Assembly: GCF_000426505.1 (NCBI RefSeq)
Contig: NZ_AUFM01000019.1
Span: 62,001-126,000, forward strand
DNA: 64,000 nucleotides
From: Nisaea denitrificans DSM 18348
GTDB taxonomy: Bacteria; Pseudomonadota; Alphaproteobacteria; Thalassobaculales; Thalassobaculaceae
Direction of reading: 5' to 3'
In this document: one piece after another, positions 44,904 to 53,322 of the stretch
How the letters are laid out: the number at the start of each line of letters is the position of its first letter
Numbering within the stretch: the stretch's first letter is position 1
Translations under genes and position numbers: made by a program
The notes under the pieces: generated by a model
What the model was told of the DNA's origin: nothing
What the model saw: the letters and a program-made list of their open reading frames with translations, nothing else
The model's database searches: none

Positions 44904-44923
44904 ATGCTAACTAGGGGGTTGTA

Positions 44924-46537
44924 ATGGCAACGATAACGGGCACCAGTACGACGGATACGATTACTGGCACGGGAGATTCCGATCTCATCACCGCTCTTGG
45001 TGGTTCGGATATTGTCTCCGCGCTTGGTGGTGCGGATCTAGTCTACGGTAATCAGGGTGGTGACACTCTTCTTGGCGGTTCCGGCGCGGACACCATGTTT
45101 GGTGGCCAGGGCGATGACACGCTGTCTGGTTCTGATGGGAATGACGTTCTCTACGGTAACCTTGGCAACGACAACGTTACCGCTGACGGCGACTCTGATA
45201 TCGTTTATGGCGGTCAGGGTAATGACACGGTCGACGGCGGTTCCGGTGCCGACACTGTTTTCGGTAATCTCGGTAACGACGTGGTCAGTGGCGGCGACGG
45301 TTCCGACGTCATCTATGGCGGTGCCGGCAACGATGTGGTCTCGGCCGGTGACGGTTCGGATCTGGTCTATGGTAACTCCGAGCGTGATACCATTTTCGGT
45401 TCCGGCGGCGCGGACACACTGTTCGGTGGTGCGGATAACGACGTCATCGATGGTGGTGCCGACGCCGATCTGATTTACGGTAACAAAGGCGGCGACAGCT
45501 TGGTCGGTACCTCTGGTGCTGACACGCTTTATGGCGGTGCCGGTCTTGACACCATGAACGGCGGTTCTGAGGCCGACGTGATCTTCGGTGGTGCAGACAA
45601 CGATTCCGTTATTGGTGGCGACGGCAACGACCTGATCTATGGTAACGCCGGCATCGACACTCTTAGTGGATCTGGTGGATCGGACACTCTGTTCGGTGGT
45701 GCCGATAACGACGTTCTCTACGGTGGTTCAGACGCTGATCAGGTGTTCGGTAATGCTGGAATCGACAGCATTTTCGGTTCCGACGGTGCTGACTCGCTCT
45801 TCGGCGGCGACGGTAACGACGTGATCGATGGCGGCTCCGATGCTGACCTGATCTCCGGCGACGCTGGTAACGACTCGATCCTTGGTACCGGTGGTAACGA
45901 CTCGCTGTATGGTGGTGCTGGTGACGACACGATTGTCGCTACTGCCAATTCCAGCTCGGTCTTGCTTTATGGTGGTACCGGTAACGACAGCATGATGGCT
46001 GGTTCCGGCGTCGACACCCTGTTCGGTGATGACGGCAACGACATCATGTACGGTGCCGGTGCAACAGGCGCGAGCGATCTCCTGTCTGGTGGTGCCGGTG
46101 ACGACATCATCTACGCGGGCTCGGCAGGTTCCGACATCATCTACGGTTCCGACGGCAATGACGTGATCTATGCCAAGCTTGCATCTACGGGTGGCAGCGA
46201 AGGATCAGACTCACTGTACGGTGGATCCGGTAATGACACCTTCGTCATCGAGGCATCTGATAATGCATCTCTCGGTGCCGGTGGAACTGTTGCCATCGTC
46301 TTCAACTTTGAAGACGGTACCGACAAGATCCAGCTGACCGGTTTCGGCTTCTCAGGCGGCTCGATCCCGGCGTTCCAGACCGCAGCTACGCTTACTGGAA
46401 CCACCAACAGCCTGGTTCAGGTCAGCGGCTCCAACGAAGTCACTGTTGCCATCAACGGCGGCGGCGCTTCCGACTACACCGTGATCCGGGTCACCGGCGT
46501 CACCACGCTGGACCTGAACGACTTCACGTTCAGCTAA
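44924..46537 (+). CDS. RTX-repeat surface/secreted protein, type I secretion substrate
   Basis: The 537-residue product is almost all RTX nonapeptides (GGxGxDxhx) from about residue 25 to 345, with more repeats to about 440; the last 100 residues form the usual non-repeat C-terminal secretion domain ending in LDLNDFTFS. There is no Cys or Trp, very few Lys or Arg, and many Asp, so it is strongly acidic and should fold as a calcium beta-roll outside the cell. No enzyme domain is present. A secretion ABC/HlyD pair lies 5-9 kb away. Its leader, strong ribosome binding site and terminator suggest high expression, as for an S-layer-like protein. Confidence 0.92.
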   Translation: MATITGTSTTDTITGTGDSDLITALGGSDIVSALGGADLVYGNQGGDTLLGGSGADTMFGGQGDDTLSGSDGNDVLYGNLGNDNVTADGDSDIVYGGQGNDTVDGGSGADTVFGNLGNDVVSGGDGSDVIYGGAGNDVVSAGDGSDLVYGNSERDTIFGSGGADTLFGGADNDVIDGGADADLIYGNKGGDSLVGTSGADTLYGGAGLDTMNGGSEADVIFGGADNDSVIGGDGNDLIYGNAGIDTLSGSGGSDTLFGGADNDVLYGGSDADQVFGNAGIDSIFGSDGADSLFGGDGNDVIDGGSDADLISGDAGNDSILGTGGNDSLYGGAGDDTIVATANSSSVLLYGGTGNDSMMAGSGVDTLFGDDGNDIMYGAGATGASDLLSGGAGDDIIYAGSAGSDIIYGSDGNDVIYAKLASTGGSEGSDSLYGGSGNDTFVIEASDNASLGAGGTVAIVFNFEDGTDKIQLTGFGFSGGSIPAFQTAATLTGTTNSLVQVSGSNEVTVAINGGGASDYTVIRVTGVTTLDLNDFTFS

Positions 46538-46561
46538 GTCGGAAACATATTTTGAATGAGG

Positions 46562-46596
46562 AAGGGCGGGCCAATATGGCCCGCCCTTTCTTTTTG
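46562..46596 (+). terminator. Rho-independent terminator after the RTX gene
   Basis: AAGGGCGGGCCA and TGGCCCGCCCTT form a perfect twelve-base stem with a three-base loop, followed by TCTTTTT. It begins 25 bases after the RTX stop and should end most transcripts before the next gene. Confidence 0.95.
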
Positions 46597-46609
46597 TGAT
46601 TATTGAAAA

Positions 46610-47305
46610 TTGACAGCATTACAGCCGATTGTCGCAATCATTCCTGCCCGTATGGGATCCAAACGGGTCTGCGGAAAGAACCGCCTGCGTATAGGCGAAC
46701 GCACACTGCTCGAGCGCACAATGGACGCAGTGGCTCAAAGTGGCGTGATCGAGCGGACAATTCTATCCACCGATGACATGCAGCTGATCTCGGCGGCTGA
46801 GCAGTACCCGGACATGGAATGCGATGCACGTCCGGTCGAACTTGCGGCGGATCAAACGTCTTCTGCGGATGTTCTCCGCTACCTCATTCAAAAACTGGGT
46901 CTGGAAACCTGCACAATCATTCTGCTGCAACTGACATCGCCTTTTCGAACCGGCGCGGACATATCGGCGCTGCTGGAAAGAATGGCAGAGAATAACGTCG
47001 AGAGCGGGGTTTCTGTCACACGCTGGCGCACGCCACCATCCCCGCCCTTCGGAACAACCGAGACCAGAACAAGATTGGGCTCGGAACAGACCACAAAAGG
47101 AAGCGAGCAGACGGACTTACGGGACAGGAGCTGGGCTATAAATGGGGCGGTCTATATATTCAAAGCAACAAAATTGCTGCGTGAAGGCGCGCTTTACGAT
47201 CCGCAATCCGCCATCCATATCATGGAGCCGTGGCGCTCAATCGACATCGACTATGAGGATGACGTCAAAATCGCGGAGGCGATTGCCCGGCATTACAATC
47301 TCTGA
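46610..47305 (+). CDS. Acylneuraminate cytidylyltransferase family protein
   Basis: A 231-residue protein with the NeuA-type motif IIPARMGSKRVCGKN (9-23), LSTDD and LLQLTSPFRTGADI, and the IDIDYEDDVKIAE end. This is the third member of the family in the window, and unlike the one at 20230 it keeps most of the nucleotide-binding loop. The start is TTG at 46610 with no clear ribosome binding site, so translation may be weak or the true start different. It lies 14 bases beyond the RTX terminator and converges with the FkbM gene. Confidence 0.85.
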   Translation: MTALQPIVAIIPARMGSKRVCGKNRLRIGERTLLERTMDAVAQSGVIERTILSTDDMQLISAAEQYPDMECDARPVELAADQTSSADVLRYLIQKLGLETCTIILLQLTSPFRTGADISALLERMAENNVESGVSVTRWRTPPSPPFGTTETRTRLGSEQTTKGSEQTDLRDRSWAINGAVYIFKATKLLREGALYDPQSAIHIMEPWRSIDIDYEDDVKIAEAIARHYNL

Positions 47306-47333
47306 ATCGCCACTTTGGGGCACGGCAAGCTGA

Positions 47334-48152
47334 TCAAGCGCAAAGCACCTGGAGCTTTTCCTTCAATAGAGACGCCTGCACCGAGATCATGTTGCTGTCT
47401 GAGACCTCAAAAGACTCAAAGCCGAACTCCCTGAAGAACCCGAGAATCGCATCCCTGTCGGGGTTGACAAGATGTCCGACCCGAAACTCCCAGAGAACGC
47501 CCCGAATCCGCCCGGACAGGAATGCCCCTCTGGCCCCCTCGAGAACATCGGCTTCACGCCCTTCGGTATCTATCTTCAGCCAGACCGGGCGTAATCCGGC
47601 CATCTCTCCAGCAGGTGAGGCGAGCAAGGCGTCAAGGGATTGGAGATCGATGTCAATCGTCCGGCCGTGGCTGTCTCCGGCCAGCCCGGATATGTGATGA
47701 CCCATGCTCGAATTCAACCGGAGAGCTGCCCGACCAATTCGGTTTCCCAAGGCGCATTGAACAGCCGAAATCCGTTCGCTCAATCCATTGAAGCGCACAT
47801 TCTCCGACAGGATATCGTAATTCTCCGGTGACGGCTCAACCGCAAGACAAGCCAATCCAGGAAGCGCATCGGATAGAACGAGCGAATACAATCCAAAATG
47901 CGCCCCGATATCGACCAGAAAATCGGAAGGTTCAATCAGCGAGGTTAACAACATTCGTTCACGGAATTCAAACCCAGAGCCGGAAAACTCGGAAAAGACA
48001 AACCGCAACAACCCGGAATCTTCGAGAAGCTCAACAGGAAACCGCAATTGAAGCTTTGTCGACGCTGCAGAGGCACTCTTGATCGGGAGATGCAAAAAGC
48101 CGTCGGAAAAGAGCCGGGATGGCAGTCGCAATATGTCGGATCCAGAACTCAC
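47334..48152 (-). CDS. FkbM family methyltransferase
   Basis: This 272-residue SAM-dependent methyltransferase has the SAM-binding motif VDIGAHFGLYSL (about 80-91), AVEPSPENY and WLKIDTEGRE, the three signatures of FkbM-type O-methyltransferases. These often methylate sugar hydroxyls in glycan clusters. It overlaps the upstream TPR-glycosyltransferase gene by four bases, so it probably modifies what that enzyme makes. It is the last gene of the secretion/TPR operon. Confidence 0.9.
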   Translation of the reverse strand: MSSGSDILRLPSRLFSDGFLHLPIKSASAASTKLQLRFPVELLEDSGLLRFVFSEFSGSGFEFRERMLLTSLIEPSDFLVDIGAHFGLYSLVLSDALPGLACLAVEPSPENYDILSENVRFNGLSERISAVQCALGNRIGRAALRLNSSMGHHISGLAGDSHGRTIDIDLQSLDALLASPAGEMAGLRPVWLKIDTEGREADVLEGARGAFLSGRIRGVLWEFRVGHLVNPDRDAILGFFREFGFESFEVSDSNMISVQASLLKEKLQVLCA

Positions 48153-50539
48153 TGGTTGTCTGCCTCGGTGCCTTGCGCCCGCGGTCTCCGCCGCTCAAGA
48201 ACCCAGTCAATGGACGCCGAAAGATCGTCACGGACCGTGACGATCGACGCGTCCCAGCTCTCCGTCGCGTCCCTGAAAAACAGCCTAATATCGGGAATCC
48301 AGGGGATAAGGGGAGCCCCGAGCTGCTGCCAGATACTCTCCGTCGGAGATGTCCGGAACACCCACGTCGGCGTGCCAACCACCCCTCCCATAAAAGCGGT
48401 CGATGTCAGCGGAGTGACGATCGCGTCAACCGCGGCGCAGAGATCAACAACATCGGACAGATCATTCTTCAGATCGAGGTCGTCAAAAATAACAACATCA
48501 ATCCCGCGCCGGGAAGCTTCCCGCCGAATGATATCGATTTCTTCATCCTCGTAGACATACTGAAGGATCACAGCGACTGAATTATCCGGCAAACTTTGCG
48601 CAATTTCCTCAGCGGTGAGGTACTGCGAGACACGAGCTCGGGCCATATTCCCGCTCCGCCAGGCAACACCGATACAAATACGGTGGTCGCCAGCTATCGC
48701 CGCAAGTTCATCTCGCCATCGGGTCACGCCTTCTGGCGACGGCTGGATCCATCCATTCCCGCTACGCATTTTATCAAGACCCAGAGTCCACCGATCCTTG
48801 ATCAGCTGTCTAAGCCGGGCTGTAAACATGCTTGGCAAATGCCCAATCGGGACTTTGTACTGGATATCGTCAGCAAGCAGTCGCCGCTGGCATGGCCCTG
48901 TCATGGGCCAGAACTCGATTGTCGGGAAGGTCCTTTCAAACACCGGTATAAGGCGCTGGTCGCATTCCACTACAACCTGCCCCGGCGCGAGTTCTTCCGC
49001 ATAGTAAAGGAACCAAGAAAACATGAGCTCATCGCCCATGCCTTGCTCCATGTAGATCAGCACCTTACTCGCCCGGGGAATTTTCTGAAGGGTCCATTCG
49101 GTTTGCGGAAACGGGCGTTTCTTGGATGGGAATCCCTTCTGGGCCCAACGATGACGGTAAAATGTGAAGCCTTCTTCGATCGCTCCAATGGCGAGGCTAT
49201 TGAAGGCAACGCCCATACGAGCCACCGCATCGTTCGGCGACACCTCCAGCTGCCGTTTGCCGGCAGAAACTGCAAGATCCAGCTCGCCAACACCTCGATA
49301 GGCCATCGCCAGATTGGTGTATCCCGATTGAACCTTTGGATCTGACGTCAAAGCTCTCAGCGACGAGACGATGCCTCGTTCTGGTTTGAGCATCGTGCAC
49401 ATGGAAATTGTATAGGAGCTCCAAGCCTTCGCATATCCAGGTTCCAATAGGACTGCGCGTCTCAGAACCGGTTCCGCCTGCTCAGCCAGCGCCTTTTCAT
49501 TGAAATGCGCCCCTATATTGTAGAGCAATTTGGGGCTTGCTTTGAACCGGTCGGCCGCCCGCGCGAGATACGTGGTCGTGAGGGATTCAAGATCCGCGAT
49601 CTTGAGTGCGATCACCGCATCGTTGACCATGAAATCCGTGGAATCAGGGACGATAATGATCGCCTTGGCCCATCGCACGGGGGAATGCAGGCTTTCTACA
49701 TTTCCCTCGGTTTCATCCGGTAGAATGGCCTGCATGCTGCCGGGATCATCCGGCTGAAGGACGAGAGCCATCTTGCCTAATCGGCGGGCCGTGTCCTTTG
49801 CGCCGCTCTCGCGGAAAAACATCGACGCGTAGCTGAGGGATTTTCCCTTGCTTGATTGAATGAGCTCAGGAGAGGCCAACTGTCCGGCATGGCCGGACCG
49901 AACGACCCATCGAATCACCTTTCGGCAGAGCAGAGAGCCGATGAAAAAGGTTTCAATGCTTTCGAGCAGAAACCGCCGCACGTCCGCGGCATTTCTGAAT
50001 TCCGCACCTTTATCAATCAGCGTCGTGAGGACGAGCCGAGCAGAACTTTCAGGCGTTTCGATGTCCGGTTCTATCAGGAGCCATGAAATACTCCGAACCG
50101 GATTTCCGGTGCCGGAAAAAGCGAGTCCGGCGATCAGGCCGAGTTCCTGGTATCCGCGCCAGTCGCCGGGGTTCAGATCGCCTAATAATTCCGCGATTGT
50201 CGCCTGATCCCCCATGCGGTGCAGGCACCCGACGGCTCGGTACAAAGCATCCCGTCGCTGTGCCGCGTCTTTGTCACGATAGACACGGATATACCGGGCG
50301 GCGGCGGCGCCGTGGTTCTGGCTGAGTTCAAGAGCCATCGCAAGCCGGTACAGGTAAGCCGCGGGGTAAGGGGGGCCGGAAGCCTCGGATCGCTTGAAGG
50401 AAGACAGGGCTGACTGGATATCCTTCTGGCGAATGAAGTTCTGACCAGCGAGATCCCAAGCGTCTGAACGGCTTGGCGATTCAAGGAGCGAAACTGCCTG
50501 ATCCCGGACGAGTGATTTCAGAATAGCGGAAGCGGTCAA
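48149..50539 (-). CDS. Large TPR-glycosyltransferase
   Basis: At 796 residues this is the longest of the five TPR-glycosyltransferases. TPR-like helices run from about residue 25 to 470, the best units being AYLYRLAMALELSQNHGAAA and GYTNLAMAYRGVGELDLAVS. The C-terminal domain has IYMEQGMGDELMFSW near residue 496 and VDAIVTPLTSTAFMGGVVGTPTWVF near the end. It is likely cytoplasmic. It overlaps the FkbM gene by four bases and follows the 437-residue TPR gene after 34 bases. Confidence 0.85.
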   Translation of the reverse strand: MTASAILKSLVRDQAVSLLESPSRSDAWDLAGQNFIRQKDIQSALSSFKRSEASGPPYPAAYLYRLAMALELSQNHGAAAARYIRVYRDKDAAQRRDALYRAVGCLHRMGDQATIAELLGDLNPGDWRGYQELGLIAGLAFSGTGNPVRSISWLLIEPDIETPESSARLVLTTLIDKGAEFRNAADVRRFLLESIETFFIGSLLCRKVIRWVVRSGHAGQLASPELIQSSKGKSLSYASMFFRESGAKDTARRLGKMALVLQPDDPGSMQAILPDETEGNVESLHSPVRWAKAIIIVPDSTDFMVNDAVIALKIADLESLTTTYLARAADRFKASPKLLYNIGAHFNEKALAEQAEPVLRRAVLLEPGYAKAWSSYTISMCTMLKPERGIVSSLRALTSDPKVQSGYTNLAMAYRGVGELDLAVSAGKRQLEVSPNDAVARMGVAFNSLAIGAIEEGFTFYRHRWAQKGFPSKKRPFPQTEWTLQKIPRASKVLIYMEQGMGDELMFSWFLYYAEELAPGQVVVECDQRLIPVFERTFPTIEFWPMTGPCQRRLLADDIQYKVPIGHLPSMFTARLRQLIKDRWTLGLDKMRSGNGWIQPSPEGVTRWRDELAAIAGDHRICIGVAWRSGNMARARVSQYLTAEEIAQSLPDNSVAVILQYVYEDEEIDIIRREASRRGIDVVIFDDLDLKNDLSDVVDLCAAVDAIVTPLTSTAFMGGVVGTPTWVFRTSPTESIWQQLGAPLIPWIPDIRLFFRDATESWDASIVTVRDDLSASIDWVLERRRPRAQGTEADNQ

Positions 50540-50573
50540 CTCTCAGTCCCTTATCTCCGATGTGCAGCCGGAA

Positions 50574-51887
50574 TTAATTCTGCCGATCTGAATCGCGCAG
50601 AAAACGATCCAGCTCCTGTTTAATGCGGTCAATGAGCTCCGGCCAGTCCACGCCCATGCGAAACATGTGGATGCTGTCGTACCACAAAGCATCCTCTCCG
50701 GCAGTAAGCCAGCGCCAGTCCGGCTGCCGGCCGATCATGAGCCAGGTTTTCTTGCCGAGAGCACCGGCCAAATGGGCCAGGCTGGTGTCGACAGAGATCA
50801 CGAGATCGATATCGTCCAAGGCAAGCGCGACATCGGCGAACGTGCCATCCTGACCGCAGAGCTGTGGCAGGTTACGCAGGACGGCGCTCTGCTCTGATCC
50901 AAGCTCGAAGGGCAGGACGTGGAAATTGGCTTTATCGGTCGTCTCGACCAGCTCGGCTATCAGCTCGGACGGGCATGAGCGCACATAATCGCGCGAGTTG
51001 TTCGGATTGCCTTTCCAGGCAAGGGCAATCCTTGGCTTACCCGATTTACTGGTGCGGCTGTCCCATGAGACGGGGCGAGGCGGGAAGATGTATGGTGTCC
51101 GGAACGGGACGGAGCCTGCCTCTGTATTGAACAGGCCGGGCAGGCTCATGGCCATCACCGCGTAGTCGAATGCCGCCTTCTGTCCGTCGACCACGATCCG
51201 GTCGATGGACGGGATCCATTCAAAAAGCCTGCGGAGCGGTTCCCGCGTAAAGAAGATCACGCGGGCGCCCTTCTCTTTCAGAAACGCGCAGTATCGCGCG
51301 AACTGGATATGGTCTCCATAGCCTTGCTCGCCGATAACGAATATGGTTTTGCCCTCAAGAGCGGCATGTCCATCCCATATTTTTTCTGAGCCAATAGATT
51401 GTTCAAGCGTTTTTACGCCTTCCCGCTGATCGTAGAGTGCAAAGCCCTGCTGCCAATCACCCAGTCTAAGTTTAGTGACGCCGAGCGCAATGGAAACGGA
51501 TCTTGCGGTGGGGGCGGCCGCGACGGCGCGACGATACCAGGATTCCGCTTTAGAATAGTTCTCCAGCATCGAAAAAGCATGGCCACAGCCCTCCATCGCC
51601 TTCGGTAAATCAGGTCGATAGGACATGACTTGCGCAAAGCATCGCGCCGCCTCGTCGGGCCTGTTCATGGCATTGTATGCAATGCCAAGGCCGGTAAGAC
51701 CTCGGATAGACCAAGGGCGTTTGAGCAAGGCTTCCATAAAGACCCGCGCAGCAACGTCATACTGCTTCTGTTCGAGGAGCCTTTCGCCAGTCATCAGAAT
51801 GACGCGGAGCGGATAATCGCTGATTAAAGCTACTGGGGCGGCCGTTTCATCCACTTCCACTTTGAACTCAGACTTTATCTGCGCCAT
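50574..51887 (-). CDS. TPR-glycosyltransferase
   Basis: The 437-residue product has three or four TPR units in its first 150 residues (AARVFMEALLKRPWSIRGLTGLGIAY, then AARCFAQVMSYRPDLPKAM). The C-terminal domain carries FVIGEQGYGDHIQFARYC near residue 186 and DLVISVDTSLAHLAGALGKKTWLMIG, the clearest GT9-like donor motif of the five. PDWRW and WYDSIHMFRM follow. It lies 25 bases downstream of the HlyD gene, so it is probably cotranscribed with the secretion system. Confidence 0.87.
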   Translation of the reverse strand: MAQIKSEFKVEVDETAAPVALISDYPLRVILMTGERLLEQKQYDVAARVFMEALLKRPWSIRGLTGLGIAYNAMNRPDEAARCFAQVMSYRPDLPKAMEGCGHAFSMLENYSKAESWYRRAVAAAPTARSVSIALGVTKLRLGDWQQGFALYDQREGVKTLEQSIGSEKIWDGHAALEGKTIFVIGEQGYGDHIQFARYCAFLKEKGARVIFFTREPLRRLFEWIPSIDRIVVDGQKAAFDYAVMAMSLPGLFNTEAGSVPFRTPYIFPPRPVSWDSRTSKSGKPRIALAWKGNPNNSRDYVRSCPSELIAELVETTDKANFHVLPFELGSEQSAVLRNLPQLCGQDGTFADVALALDDIDLVISVDTSLAHLAGALGKKTWLMIGRQPDWRWLTAGEDALWYDSIHMFRMGVDWPELIDRIKQELDRFLRDSDRQN

Positions 51888-51912
51888 ACCTTGCCCATAA
51901 GAAGAAGTCCGC

Positions 51913-53310
51913 TCATGGCTCCCTCATGGCCTGACTGAGGCTTTGGCTCAGCGGGGTCACGATGTATTCGAACAAAGTCCGCTCGCCCACTGAAATAAGA
52001 GACGAGACCGTCATGCCAGCAGTCAGCCGGACACCAGGTAGGTTATGCGAAAGAGATTCAGGATCTATCACGATACGGGCTTCGAAGAACTCCTTAGATG
52101 AACGGCCGTCTGTCACAGCGTCGGCTGACACGGACGTAAGGGTTCCTTCGATCGGAGGAGTAGTCCGTGGATTGAAAGCTGACAGCTGCAACTGAACCGG
52201 TGCGCCGATGAGAAGGACATCAATATCTTTCGGGTCAATCTTGGCCGAGACCAGTAACTCGTCCTCAGTCGGGATGATCGTCATCAAGGTTTCGCCGGGC
52301 CGGATGACGCCTTCAGTCGTGTGTATGTTCAGATTAACAATTTGTCCGCTCATTGGAGCCTTGATCTGGATGCGGTTCAAACGGTCGCGCCAGACGTTTT
52401 CCTGCTCCTGAATATCATTCAATTGCAGGGCGTTTTCACGTAACCGGGACGAGATTTCTGTTTCACGCTGGTTTTCCAAGGCTGCAAGGCGCAGGTCTTG
52501 TTCGTTGATGGCCTGTTTATACTGCGCGATAGTTGATTTGAGTTGAGCTGCGGCTCCGCGAAGTTGCTCTTGTCCACGCTCCAGCGAAAGGACGCGCGGC
52601 TTACGCTCCAGGCCTTTATCAAACAGTGTGCGAACCCCGGTGAGTTCCTCTTCCACAATCTCAATCTGCCTGTTGATAGACGCAAGCCGTTCAATTGAGC
52701 CATCAATTTGGGTTTGATACTGAGAAATCCGCTCCGCAATCAGTTGTTTTTGATCGTTGAGCGATTTCATCTGCTTCTGGAACAAAATTTCTTCACGATG
52801 AATAAGCCCCGATATCTCAGGGTCATTCTTCTGTTTCAGAATGATAGCGGGAAATTCGATTTTGCTCAGGCCGTCACGCTCTGTTCGCAGCCTTGCACGT
52901 TCTGCCAGCAGAGCAAATAAACGGTTTTCCAATTGTGCGATTTGCGCATCTGTCGATAGAGGGTTCAGCTGGACAAGTACTTGGTCTTTTTCGACGGTGT
53001 CGCCCTCATGGACGAGGATTTTGTCAACGATACCACCTTCGAAGTGCTGAACAACCTGAGGCTCGCTTGCGACATGGAGTTTGCCTGGCGCGCGGACGGC
53101 ACTCGCTAGGGGGGCGACAACGGACCAGCCGCCGAAAAGCACGAAAAATGCAAACAGAACGCTCCATCCAAATAGCGAGGAGCGATGCCATGTCTGTTTG
53201 GTGAGCTGCGAGCCGCCGACGGCGCCATTATTCACGTCAACATCTCGCGCCTTGATCGGGAGTCGCTTCGTGAGAAAGTCGCCATCTAATGCAGGAAGGG
53301 TATCAGCCAT
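51913..53310 (-). CDS. HlyD-family type I secretion adaptor
   Basis: A 465-residue membrane fusion protein. It has a short cytoplasmic N-terminus, one membrane helix (about 45-65), a biotinyl-lipoyl-like segment GKLHVASEPQVVQHFEGG, a long periplasmic coiled coil (about 110-290) and a C-terminal HlyD domain with IIPTEDELLV and LSLSHNLPGVRLTAGM-type elements. It links the inner membrane ABC transporter to a TolC-like outer membrane channel, which is not in the window. It follows the ABC gene after 12 bases. Confidence 0.93.
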   Translation of the reverse strand: MADTLPALDGDFLTKRLPIKARDVDVNNGAVGGSQLTKQTWHRSSLFGWSVLFAFFVLFGGWSVVAPLASAVRAPGKLHVASEPQVVQHFEGGIVDKILVHEGDTVEKDQVLVQLNPLSTDAQIAQLENRLFALLAERARLRTERDGLSKIEFPAIILKQKNDPEISGLIHREEILFQKQMKSLNDQKQLIAERISQYQTQIDGSIERLASINRQIEIVEEELTGVRTLFDKGLERKPRVLSLERGQEQLRGAAAQLKSTIAQYKQAINEQDLRLAALENQRETEISSRLRENALQLNDIQEQENVWRDRLNRIQIKAPMSGQIVNLNIHTTEGVIRPGETLMTIIPTEDELLVSAKIDPKDIDVLLIGAPVQLQLSAFNPRTTPPIEGTLTSVSADAVTDGRSSKEFFEARIVIDPESLSHNLPGVRLTAGMTVSSLISVGERTLFEYIVTPLSQSLSQAMREP

Positions 53311-53322
53311 TGAGGGCTCCAG

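Larger units (their letters stand above)
44465..44923 (+). other. Long leader/intergenic region upstream of the RTX gene
   Basis: The 459 bases between the TPR gene and the RTX gene contain no credible gene. An AT-rich part lies near 44625-44655. Two structured elements are reported separately (44744-44770 and 44866-44903). The RTX gene has a very strong AGGGGG ribosome binding site five to six bases before its ATG. A promoter could lie anywhere here; a TTGACG at 44846 lacks a matching -10 box. Confidence 0.6.

Noticed and set aside
44924-46537. Short direct repeats that could suggest a CRISPR array or tandem DNA repeat
   Set aside because: The repeats are in frame, code for RTX nonapeptides, vary at the third codon base and have no spacer structure.
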